A stretch of 5,280 nucleotides of DNA, taken from contig SUVZ01000299.1 in assembly GCA_015061765.1 (NCBI GenBank), forward strand, positions 1-5,280, given 5' to 3'. The position numbers and the translations under genes are program-made. Under the pieces are notes generated by a model that was not told the DNA's origin, made no database searches, and worked only from the letters and a program-made list of their open reading frames with translations. The DNA comes from Lentisphaerota bacterium (lineage in GTDB: Bacteria; Verrucomicrobiota; Kiritimatiellia; RFP12; UBA1067). Shown piece after piece: positions 1 to 5,279 of the stretch (position 1 is the first letter of the stretch; the number at the start of each line of letters is the position of its first letter).

Positions 1-510
1 TCTCGCCACGCTTCCGATCCTGTAGTTCACTCCGCTTTCGCTCTGCGGCGCCTCCGGAAGTTTCGGCACGTTCCAGTAGTACGTATGGCTCACCTTGTAC
101 ATGCAGCCGTTCTCGACAATATACGGTCCGTCGCCCTCGCCGTCCTTCGGATTGCGCTGCAACGCCTGGAACACGCGGATGATCTTCAGCTTCGTGCGCT
201 CGTCAATCTGCCCTTCCTGCTGTTCGTACCACGCCGAAACCGGCTTCCACTCCGCTTCAAACGCCGCCGGGCGGTTGTACATGGTGCATCCGGCATACTT
301 TACGCCGTCGGCCTCAAAACCGTGCACCGATTCCGGAAGCTTCAGCCAGGACAGCAGTCCCCTGGTGAAATCCGGATCCGGCATCGCAAGCTCGTGATAT
401 CGCACAAGAGTTGCGCCTCGCCATTCGTAGGCCCATTCCTGGCGTCTCTGGTACTGCCAGTATTTATCCTGGCACCATGTCCAATACCCGATCTTGTCTG
501 ACGTTTCCAT
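1..510 (-). CDS. Trp-rich probable virion-associated protein (partial, C-terminus off window)
   Basis: The first 170 residues are present; the frame stays open through base 1. The start at 510 has AGGAGGAG 7 bases upstream, the strongest ribosome site in the window, and lies 20 bases after the stop of the connector-like gene. The N-terminus is remarkably aromatic: W10, W12, W18, W26 and W30 with several Tyr (DKIGYWTWCQDKYWQYQRRQ). Residues 50-62 hold SWLKLPESV. Residues 80-118 read as an aromatic strand followed by a basic helix (WYEQQEGQIDERTKLKIIRV). Residues 129-170 contain IVENGCMYKVSHTYYWNVP, a G-x-Y-x-V aromatic pattern, then an Asn/Ser/Gly linker. No signal peptide is seen. I recall sequences like this in phage structural regions but cannot name a family. 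Position after the connector-like gene fits a tail protein (inference). Confidence 0.78.
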   Translation of the reverse strand, partial: METSDKIGYWTWCQDKYWQYQRRQEWAYEWRGATLVRYHELAMPDPDFTRGLLSWLKLPESVHGFEADGVKYAGCTMYNRPAAFEAEWKPVSAWYEQQEGQIDERTKLKIIRVFQALQRNPKDGEGDGPYIVENGCMYKVSHTYYWNVPKLPEAPQSESGVNYRIGSVAR

Positions 511-530
511 ATCTCTTCTCCTCCTGCTGC

Positions 531-1406
531 TTAGCAATAGCCTCCCATGTTGGCGTCGTTCTCGCCGCCGTACGCAAGATACCGTTCGCATAACCGGTCA
601 AACTCGCCGTTTGCCGCCGCCTCAGTCTGATACCTGCCCTGTTCGGCCGTCATGATTTCCGTCGCCGCAACGAGAGTAAGATATTTGAGCCATGTGGTCG
701 ATATCCTGACCGGCATCCAGCTCTCGGCATCCGCCGCCGGCTGAATCCCCTTCTTCGGCTCGCCGGTTGCGACATACGACTCCTTGCGCGACGTGAGATA
801 CACGACATCGCCCGCCTGATACTCGTCCTCTTCGGTCCATTCCGTGAATGAGATCTCGGTCGGCTGTGGGATGAACCTCACCCAAACCCCTTCCGGGGCC
901 GGAGACGGTATCACAATCCCCAGTTCGCTCGCCCTGCAGCCCTTTATCGGAGCTGCATCCGGACAGTATTTGGGATCGTCCGTGTACGCAAATTCCTGTA
1001 CATCCACGCCCCCCGGCTCGATGACCGCTCCCTCCCATGGCTGGTCATACTCGATGAACGCGCTCACCTCATCCATCTTGAGCATGCGCCAGGGACAGCT
1101 CTCAGCCGCACTCGGCTCGGTTGCACCTGCGCCGGTCTTCGCCGTCTCAAGTCGCCAGTATGCGCCGTTCCACCAGCATTCCTGGCGTTCACGCCATCCG
1201 ACATCCGGTTGCCATGTTGGACGGTACCTGCGGAACTCCACGCGCTTCATCTGCGGAAACTTCTCCGCCGCGATCTTCTGGAAAGCATTGTTAACGGCCA
1301 TCGCCGCCAACATTCTCCACCTGACAGGAACCGCCATCGTCGCCGGTTCGAATCCTGCCATCCTTACGGCATTCTCCAGTACCACGCCCGCCTTTACCGT
1401 TCTCAT
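531..1406 (-). CDS. Putative phage head-tail connector/adaptor-like protein with two CBM5/12-like modules
   Basis: This is a 291-residue protein. The N-terminal part (residues 1-65: VVLENAVRMAGFEP, then NNAFQKIAAEKFP, VEFRRYRPTW) and the C-terminal helix pair (236-279: TTWLKYLTLVAATEIM, EFDRLCERYLA) resemble phage adaptor-type virion proteins that join head and tail; this is from memory of PVC-type podophage-like sequences. Between them are two modules with the W..Y..G..V/W..Y....G..P....W layout of chitin/cellulose-binding CBM5/12 domains: a clear one at 190-231 (WTEEDEYQAGDVVYLTS to SW) and a degenerate one at about 65-107 (ECWWNGAYWRL to PSAAESCPW). Residues 164-188 (IVIPSPAPEGVWVRFIPQP) precede the second. 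The start at 1406 overlaps the upstream TGA as ATGA and has GGAAGG 8 bases before it. An in-frame extension from 1559 would run through the upstream gene. Residues 19-23 (FEPAT) overlap a tRNA-like sequence on the other strand. Confidence 0.85.
   Translation of the reverse strand: MRTVKAGVVLENAVRMAGFEPATMAVPVRWRMLAAMAVNNAFQKIAAEKFPQMKRVEFRRYRPTWQPDVGWRERQECWWNGAYWRLETAKTGAGATEPSAAESCPWRMLKMDEVSAFIEYDQPWEGAVIEPGGVDVQEFAYTDDPKYCPDAAPIKGCRASELGIVIPSPAPEGVWVRFIPQPTEISFTEWTEEDEYQAGDVVYLTSRKESYVATGEPKKGIQPAADAESWMPVRISTTWLKYLTLVAATEIMTAEQGRYQTEAAANGEFDRLCERYLAYGGENDANMGGYC
1345..1355 (+). other. tRNA T-loop-like motif on the opposite strand of a coding region
   Basis: The plus strand reads GGTTCGAATCC, an exact match to the tRNA T-arm/B-box consensus. 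The flanks GCCGG (1342-1346) and CCTGC (1354-1358) can form a 5-base-pair stem with one C:T mismatch around a 7-base loop TTCGAAT. There is no matching acceptor 5' strand, no anticodon arm upstream and no CCA end, so this is not a tRNA gene. In the minus-strand CDS it encodes the 'MAGFEPAT' stretch of the connector-like protein. It is a chance match or, possibly, a remnant tRNA-derived core. Confidence 0.3.
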
Positions 1407-1819
1407 ATACCTTTCCTTCCTGTGGCTTCTCCCGGCCGCCACTCGCCGTTTTCCCAGTGCATCCAACCGATTCCGGCGACATAACGCTCCTTCACGACGC
1501 CATGCCGTCCACGGTGACCGTTCGCGCTGTTGCCGTCCGGAACCTCGCCGTCTATGCACATCCAGGGATTTGCGCGTTTCATGTCGTCCCAGTAGCCCTT
1601 CGCCGCCGCGCTCAGCACCTCCGGACCTTCAGAGCGCACCGCCTCTGCAAGCGCATCGAAGTGAACGCTGTCGCCCTTGCGGAACTTCGCGTTGGATCCA
1701 CGCGCGCTGCGCTTCTCGCGTTCAAGGCGGCAATGACGCATTGCCGCCTCTTTCGCCCTTCTCATCGACGCCTTGCGTGCGCCGAACGTGGGATCACTCC
1801 ATTTCTGCCTTATCAGCAT
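1403..1819 (-). CDS. Basic small protein of unknown function
   Basis: This is a 138-residue protein that I do not recognise. Residues 14-48 are very basic and probably helical (RKASMRRAKEAAMRH, LEREKRSAR), which could bind nucleic acid or an acidic partner. Residues 52-84 look like a helical pair (VHFDALAEAVRSEG, VLSAAAKGYWDDMKRA). Residues 85-107 are a loop-like stretch NPWMCIDGEVPDGNSANGHR, and the end is Trp-rich (GWMHWENGEW). The start at 1819 has AGGAG at 7 bases; in-frame Mets at 1837 and 1855 have no comparable site. The first 26 bases overlap the end of the lipoprotein gene in another frame, and the stop overlaps the next start by ATGA. Position just before the putative connector gene suggests a phage structural or assembly role (inference). 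Confidence 0.78.
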   Translation of the reverse strand: MLIRQKWSDPTFGARKASMRRAKEAAMRHCRLEREKRSARGSNAKFRKGDSVHFDALAEAVRSEGPEVLSAAAKGYWDDMKRANPWMCIDGEVPDGNSANGHRGRHGVVKERYVAGIGWMHWENGEWRPGEATGRKGI

Positions 1820-2093
1820 CTGGCTTCTCCTCTTCATCCCCGGCAACCGGAGCATTCCTGATGTCGATCACCGATGCTCCGGACGCCACACCATCCTTCC
1901 ATACGCAAGGCGCGGAGTTGGTCGTCGTCCTGTACAGTTCGCCGCCCGCCGGCACTTCGATGTATTCGCCGAAACCGAAGCCGATCGCCGAAGACGACAT
2001 CCATACGACCACGCCATTCATGTAGCTTGTCCGAGGATTCTGGCAACCGCAGAACGACGCCGCAACAGCAGTTATCAACAATATGCGCTTCAT
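1794..2093 (-). CDS. Small putative lipoprotein
   Basis: This 99-residue protein begins MKRILLITAVAASFCGC, a basic n-region followed by a hydrophobic core and two cysteines (C15, C17), which fits a lipoprotein signal. The sequence before C17 (F-C-G-C) departs from the usual L-A/S-G/A-C lipobox, so lipidation is likely but not certain. The mature part has a beta-rich middle (residues 24-58: YMNGVVVWMSSSAIGFGFGE, then EVPAGGELYRTTTN) and a strongly acidic tail (GDEEEKPDADKAEME). The start at 2093 is chosen over an in-frame ATG at 2213 because it gives the leader and begins 4 bases after the previous stop, with GGAG 10 bases upstream. Its 3' end overlaps the next gene by 26 bases. Small lipoproteins next to holin-like genes can be outer-membrane spanins (Rz1-like), but this one is not Pro-rich, so that is only one option. 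Confidence 0.8.
   Translation of the reverse strand: MKRILLITAVAASFCGCQNPRTSYMNGVVVWMSSSAIGFGFGEYIEVPAGGELYRTTTNSAPCVWKDGVASGASVIDIRNAPVAGDEEEKPDADKAEME
1827..1831 (-). promoter_or_regulatory. Ribosome binding site deciding the 1819 start
   Basis: AGGAG on the minus strand is 7 bases before the ATG at 1819 and lies within the lipoprotein gene. It selects the 138-residue form and implies that the 26-base overlap between the two genes is real. Confidence 0.6.
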
Positions 2094-2097
2094 ATGT

Positions 2098-2484
2098 TTA
2101 CATCTCCACGCAGGTTTCATCGTCCCCACCCTTCCACGCCAGGACAGCAGCCTCGAACGCCTTGCTGATAAGCTCAGGCTCATTCCGGCCGATCTCCATG
2201 TCAGCGAGCGCATCTGCCGCCATCTCGACCGCCTGAAGCGTCTTGCCGTATGCGGTCTGCCACTTCGTGGGGATCAGCCAGGAAATCGCCTTAAGAATCG
2301 CCAGCACCTTCTTGACCGTATTAAGCACGGCCTGTATGCGCTCCTTATTCGATTTGTCGATGCTCTTTAGCGCATTGTTCGCGACATCTAGCAGATAGTC
2401 AGCCACGCTTGCCGCCGCCGATCCGAACGGATTGAGCGCGCCGCCGACCGCCTTCATCGCCAATTTGAATTTGCTTATCGCCAT
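2098..2484 (-). CDS. All-helical small protein of unknown function
   Basis: This is a 128-residue protein predicted to be almost wholly alpha-helical. The N-terminus (residues 1-40) is Ala/Gly-rich with KFKLAMKAVGGALNPFGSA, then VADYLLDVANNALKSI. Residues 50-71 form an amphipathic to hydrophobic helix (VLNTVKKVLAILKAISWLI), broken by IPTKW at 71-75. TLQAVEMAADALADMEI and ISKAFEAAVLAWK follow. There is no clear signal peptide; the middle helix could associate with a membrane but contains several lysines. AGGAG lies 7 bases before the start. The gene is separated by 38 bases from the holin-like gene and by 4 bases from the lipoprotein gene. I recall similar Ala-rich helical proteins in phage tail/lysis regions but cannot name a family; a holin partner or a tail accessory protein are both possible. 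Confidence 0.8.
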   Translation of the reverse strand: MAISKFKLAMKAVGGALNPFGSAAASVADYLLDVANNALKSIDKSNKERIQAVLNTVKKVLAILKAISWLIPTKWQTAYGKTLQAVEMAADALADMEIGRNEPELISKAFEAAVLAWKGGDDETCVEM

Positions 2485-2522
2485 TGTCTTTCTCCTGTTG
2501 TTTGTTTTTACAGATAAATTGT

Positions 2523-2762
2523 TTACTTGCGCAGCTCGTTCGCCGCATTCGCTACGTGATTGAAACCGTTTTCTCCGACAGCTCCGTACACAACCGTCAA
2601 CAGCAGTATGCCGCCGAAGAATACCGTCACCCAGAACAGTATCTTCGTGGCGTTGAACAGCGTCTTGATCTGCTCGGTCGATGCAGCCTCGTGTACCGCA
2701 TATTGCTTCTCGAGACAGTCCACCCTGTCTTCCAACTTTTCAAAATGCTCCTTGTCGCACAT
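2523..2762 (-). CDS. XhlA/holin-like small coiled-coil membrane protein
   Basis: This 79-residue protein has an N-terminal heptad-patterned helix (residues 5-37: EHFEKLEDRVDCLEKQYAVH, Leu/Val/Ile at a/d positions), one membrane span at 41-60 (ILFWVTVFFGGILLLTVVYG) and a short polar tail. Size, order and 'LEDRV..LEKQ..VHE' fit the haemolysin XhlA group and related phage holin accessories, small cell-lysis proteins whose coiled coil lies on one face of the inner membrane. The start at 2762 is preferred over a longer in-frame ATG at 2894: that extension would lie inside the end of the 145-residue gene, reads as Gly/Arg-rich out-of-frame sequence, and the 2762 start has GGAGG 10 bases upstream. 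It begins 5 bases after the previous stop. With no endolysin seen nearby, a lysis role is inferred from topology and family resemblance only. Confidence 0.78.
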   Translation of the reverse strand: MCDKEHFEKLEDRVDCLEKQYAVHEAASTEQIKTLFNATKILFWVTVFFGGILLLTVVYGAVGENGFNHVANAANELRK

Positions 2763-2767
2763 CTCTT

Positions 2768-3205
2768 TCAGTCCTCCGCCGCTTTCATGAAAGCCTTGAC
2801 CTCCGCATCCGTCGCAACGCCGGCCGACACGACCGCGTTTGTCGCCTCGATGTACGCCGGATAGTCGCTCGTGATGTACTGACAGGCGTTCCATTCATCC
2901 TCCAGGTCCGACTTCTGAATGAAAGCCTTAACGTCCGCCCATTTCCCGGCGGACTTCGCCGCAACGATCAGCTTCAGCTTCGAGTACCGGATCACCTTTC
3001 GGACATTGACGACCTTCAATGCGTTCGTCGTGGACCACTCCTTTTCGCTCTGCCTGTAATGCGTGATCACTGATCCGGGAATCGTCACCGTGTCTGTCGA
3101 TACGATCCGTCTTTTCGCCGAATAGTATCTTTCGGGCAACGTATCCGCAATAATCACGCATGCGAACAGGGCTGCGATAACGGTTCCGACATTTATTCGT
3201 TTCAT
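2768..3205 (-). CDS. Small membrane-anchored phage-type protein
   Basis: This 145-residue protein has an N-terminal membrane segment at residues 6-21 (VGTVIAALFACVIIA), then RYYSAKRR, giving a one-pass anchor with the bulk probably outside the cytoplasm, or an uncleaved signal. Residues 38-44 read DTVTIPG, close to ETVTLPG in the 277-residue protein encoded just upstream. The C-terminal half (about 71-145) is helical: RYSKLKLIVAAKSAGKW, VKAFIQKSDLEDEWNACQY, then VVSAGVATDAEVKAFMKAAED. From memory, domains of this style (K/L-rich helix, DEW, 'xxxGxxT..EV') recur in small proteins of phage tail regions; I cannot name a family. AAGGAG lies 7 bases before the start. It overlaps the preceding gene by ATGA and is followed 5 bases later by the holin-like gene. 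A spanin-like or tail-associated role is possible but unproven. Confidence 0.82.
   Translation of the reverse strand: MKRINVGTVIAALFACVIIADTLPERYYSAKRRIVSTDTVTIPGSVITHYRQSEKEWSTTNALKVVNVRKVIRYSKLKLIVAAKSAGKWADVKAFIQKSDLEDEWNACQYITSDYPAYIEATNAVVSAGVATDAEVKAFMKAAED
2773..2777 (-). promoter_or_regulatory. Ribosome binding site deciding the 2762 start
   Basis: On the minus strand GGAGG lies inside the last codons of the 145-residue gene, 10 bases before the ATG at 2762. It supports the short 79-residue form of the holin-like protein rather than the in-frame extension from 2894. Confidence 0.55.
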
Positions 3206-4035
3206 GGCTCTTCTCCTTGTGCTTTTACTTCTTGGTAAGCCCCTTGCCTGAACGACAGCTGGTGATCAACACCATTGACATGGACAGTCACATTTGTCGT
3301 GAGCGCGTATTTGATCCCGTCCACCGTAGTGATTCCCACTATCGCTGATCCAAAGTCAAATCCCGATCTGCCGCCGAATTTCTCATGTCTCCATGTAAGC
3401 CCTCGAACTCCCCGAAGCGCCGCCGGTCTCACGACCTTTCCCGTATGGATTGTAGCCTCCGGGTTCCATGGCTCGAACCAAGCAAATTTCACGTCGTTCG
3501 TCTGATCGGGGAACGTGTATCTCACCTTTCGGCCGGGCGGCAGTCTCAGCGTCTGATTGTATTCCACTACCTGCCAGTCGTTCGTGCCGTCGCTCCATTC
3601 CTCAATCACCTCGCCGGCCAGATTCTTCGACGGCTGTCCTCTCCCTACGGAAAGCACGATGTGAGTCGCTGTTTTCGGGACCTGACCCGTAACCGCAAGA
3701 AGCCCGGGAAGAGCCTCGTTGAGACCGTTTTCGGCCGATTCCGATATCTCCCCGGCGTACTCCAGGATCATCTCCTGCGCTTTTGCGTCCGCCGCCGAAA
3801 CCAGCACTCCTTTGTCATTCTTCGGCTCGTCGCTTTCGTCGGTGTACACAACGCGCTTCTCCCATCCCGGAAGCGTGACCGTTTCCGATATGATCGTAAC
3901 ATTCGTTACTGCTGCCGGTTCCGCCGTCTCCGCTCCAAACGCCGTCAGGACGTCTGCCGCAAACACAATCGTGCCGATCAACACCCAAAGCACCGCCGAC
4001 AGAAACATATAAAGCTGCACAAGCCTGTTTATCAT
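3202..4035 (-). CDS. Exported beta-rich protein of unknown function
   Basis: This is a 277-residue protein that I do not recognise. It begins with a hydrophobic segment at residues 6-28 (LVQLYMFLSAVLWVLIGTIV), followed by Ala-rich sequence that could hold a signal-peptidase site around residues 26-35; alternatively the segment stays as an anchor. Residues 50-66 carry SETVTLPGWEKRVVYTD. Residues 79-111 are probably helical. The rest (120-277) is beta-rich with many Trp, Gly and Thr, and ends with TTNVTVHVNGVDHQLSF. GGAGGG lies 6 bases before the start. The ATG overlaps the TGA of the upstream gene (ATGA, 4032-4035) and the stop overlaps the next ATG the same way (3202-3205), so translation of all three is probably coupled. 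An extracytoplasmic or virion-surface role is an inference from the leader and neighbours only. Confidence 0.82.
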   Translation of the reverse strand: MINRLVQLYMFLSAVLWVLIGTIVFAADVLTAFGAETAEPAAVTNVTIISETVTLPGWEKRVVYTDESDEPKNDKGVLVSAADAKAQEMILEYAGEISESAENGLNEALPGLLAVTGQVPKTATHIVLSVGRGQPSKNLAGEVIEEWSDGTNDWQVVEYNQTLRLPPGRKVRYTFPDQTNDVKFAWFEPWNPEATIHTGKVVRPAALRGVRGLTWRHEKFGGRSGFDFGSAIVGITTVDGIKYALTTNVTVHVNGVDHQLSFRQGAYQEVKAQGEEP

Positions 4036-5000
4036 TTCTCGCCCTCCGTTACGGAAGTCACAATCCTGTATTTCCTCATGCGGTCAATCGTAAAACCTTC
4101 AAGCCGATACTTTTTTTCCGTCGCCTCTTTCACCGTCTGCCATTTTCCATCGAGGTACTCCTGAATCAGATACACGGCCTCCTCACCGATTCTATCGTCC
4201 TTCGTCTCCCACTCAAAATCAATCAACCGCGAAGTCTGCACGCATTTCGTGAGCTTGATACCCTCCTGCACCACTACAGGCGGGGCAGGAGGACACGTGA
4301 AGGCGATACGCGAAACAGCGAAACAGCCCAAGAGAAAGAAAAACGTGAAAAGCGGACTGCGCTTGGCATCCAACAGTTTCAATCCGAGATCACTGCCGGG
4401 GTCAGCTCCCATGTAGTGCCCGTGATCATAGATCGATTCGAGAAGATGCGGACACTTCGCGAGAAGCCGCGGCAGCGAAGCGCTTTTTGCCGGATGGAAA
4501 AAGCCTTCCGGGGCCTGGGTCAGGAACCCTAGACGGATCGCTTCACGCAACCAGCTAAAATACGACTCGTCGATTGTTGCCGACAGATGTATCCCATCCG
4601 CCTGTTCCGCCCCTCTGACGATGCATGACGAATGCGGCATGCTGACGAGCGTTGCCCCGTGCAGTCTGGAAAGCCACATGCCGAGCGGCGTAGAATGGAC
4701 GCCGCCAAGCGAAGATCCGTCGGATGTCCAGAAGAACGGCTTCCCGTTCCGTAAGAGCAAACCGTTCTTGGCCTCATAGGTAAATTGTTCAACCATTGGC
4801 ACGCTCTTCACATCCTTGTCGATCTTTTGCACGTCAACGTGAACAAAAGGCTTCACCGAGGATAAAGCCGTTAGCAAAGGTGTCAATACAAAGAAAGGGA
4901 GGGCGAGCGTCCTCGCGAGCCACACGAATAAATCGAAATGTGAAATCATCCTTTCTCGAACTCCAACTTGAAACTCGAACTTATCACAGCATTTGCACAT
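4032..5000 (-). CDS. Putative chimeric membrane protein: glycosidase-like N-terminal region, membrane segment, fibronectin-III-like C-terminus
   Basis: This 322-residue protein has no single family that I recognise. Residues 24-48 form a long hydrophobic segment (signal peptide or anchor). Residues 77-216 contain LLLRNGKPFFWTSDG, a Gly/Ser-Thr-Pro-rich turn and a run ending SDLGLKLL. This resembles the opening of glycosidase-type TIM-barrel proteins from PVC bacteria, but is much too short for a whole barrel. Residues 217-234 (FTFFFLLGCFAV...) form a second membrane segment, followed by a Pro-rich linker. Residues 247-322 look like one fibronectin-III-like beta domain (DFEWETKDD, YLIQEYLDGKW, MRKYRIVTSV). 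The start at 5000 is chosen for its GAGAAGG ribosome site 5 bases away; Met18 (4949) is an alternative that keeps the hydrophobic segment. The gene follows the beta-helix gene by 42 bases and overlaps the next start by ATGA. The glycosidase resemblance is from memory. Catalysis is doubtful because the barrel is incomplete. Confidence 0.8.
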   Translation of the reverse strand: MCKCCDKFEFQVGVRERMISHFDLFVWLARTLALPFFVLTPLLTALSSVKPFVHVDVQKIDKDVKSVPMVEQFTYEAKNGLLLRNGKPFFWTSDGSSLGGVHSTPLGMWLSRLHGATLVSMPHSSCIVRGAEQADGIHLSATIDESYFSWLREAIRLGFLTQAPEGFFHPAKSASLPRLLAKCPHLLESIYDHGHYMGADPGSDLGLKLLDAKRSPLFTFFFLLGCFAVSRIAFTCPPAPPVVVQEGIKLTKCVQTSRLIDFEWETKDDRIGEEAVYLIQEYLDGKWQTVKEATEKKYRLEGFTIDRMRKYRIVTSVTEGEK

Positions 5001-5005
5001 TCTTA

Positions 5006-5012
5006 CCTTCTC
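5006..5012 (-). promoter_or_regulatory. Ribosome binding site deciding the 5000 start
   Basis: On the minus strand GAGAAGG lies 5 bases before the ATG at 5000. The downstream alternative ATG at 4949 has AAAGG directly abutting it with no spacer, and a GGAG further away, which is a poorer arrangement. The 5000 start therefore adds a Cys-rich MCKCC head to the protein. Confidence 0.55.
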
Positions 5013-5042
5013 TCTCGAATGTCATAAACACAAAGGAGCGAA

Positions 5043-5279
5043 TCACTCTATCGGGGCAATAAGGCGATTCCCCTTCAAAACAAGACCCTTCACATCTTCT
5101 CCAACCTCGACGCACGGCCGCGGGGCACCGTCCGGACGCGAGAAAACATTGCCCTCGAAGGTGACATCGCTCACCCGCTCGACGCGGGCGAAGCCGGAAT
5201 TCTTCCTGCAACGGTCTCGCCTTCCCGTCAGAACGATGCGGTTGTTCCGGAACGTGATTCCGGTGCCGAAACGAAGGTC
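5043..5279 (-). CDS. C-terminal end of a right-handed parallel beta-helix protein (partial)
   Basis: This frame is open from the right edge and stops with TGA at 5043-5045, giving 78 C-terminal residues; the start lies outside the window. The fragment has three short strand-turn repeats: ITFRNNRI (residues 8-15), VTFEGNVF (39-46) and LVLKGNRL (66-73). Their aligned asparagines N13, N44 and N71 are 31 and 27 residues apart. Hydrophobic-x-hydrophobic-x-G/N-N-x-hydrophobic rungs with an Asn ladder are typical of right-handed parallel beta-helix folds, seen in pectate lyases, polygalacturonases, alginate lyases and phage tailspikes. No catalytic residues can be judged from this end. The enzyme-or-tailspike question is open: the next gene downstream also has glycosidase-like sequence, which fits either polysaccharide degradation or phage adsorption to a surface glycan. 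The fold call is fairly secure, the function is not. Confidence 0.72.
   Translation of the reverse strand, partial: DLRFGTGITFRNNRIVLTGRRDRCRKNSGFARVERVSDVTFEGNVFSRPDGAPRPCVEVGEDVKGLVLKGNRLIAPIE

Noticed and set aside
85..501. Plus-strand reading frame of 138 residues
   Set aside because: It is opposite the Trp-rich gene, which is open over the full 510 bases with the best ribosome site in the window. The plus-strand product shows no plausible features.
1342..1358. A complete tRNA gene on the plus strand
   Set aside because: Only a T-arm-like element is present: no pairing acceptor strand, anticodon arm or CCA end, and the T-stem has a mismatch.
1407..1559. N-terminal extension of the connector-like gene from an upstream ATG at 1559
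   Set aside because: The extension lies entirely within the 138-residue gene and reads as Arg-rich out-of-frame sequence, and ATG 1406 has the ATGA overlap and a ribosome site.
844..2025. Long plus-strand reading frame of 393 residues
   Set aside because: It lies opposite three or four minus-strand genes that have ribosome sites and coupled starts. The translation is Ser/Pro/Arg-rich low-order sequence with no recognisable domain, and it has no neighbours on its strand.
2485..2522. Terminator in the T-rich 38-base gap after the holin-like gene
   Set aside because: The stretch is A-rich on the coding strand with no stem-forming inverted repeat before it; it contains the ribosome site of the next gene.
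3385..4164. Plus-strand reading frame of 259 residues
   Set aside because: It is antisense to the 277-residue gene and part of the 322-residue gene. The translation is Arg/Phe/His-rich with no domain or leader, typical of an antisense shadow in moderately GC-rich DNA.
5001..5042. Promoter or terminator in the 42-base gap between the beta-helix and chimeric genes
   Set aside because: No inverted repeat with a T run, and no convincing -35/-10 pair, could be found by eye.
4984..5211. Minus-strand frame of 75 residues at the right end
   Set aside because: It is in a different frame from the beta-helix fragment, which has clear repeat structure and better sequence character. The 75-residue product is Arg/Cys/Gly-rich and shadow-like.
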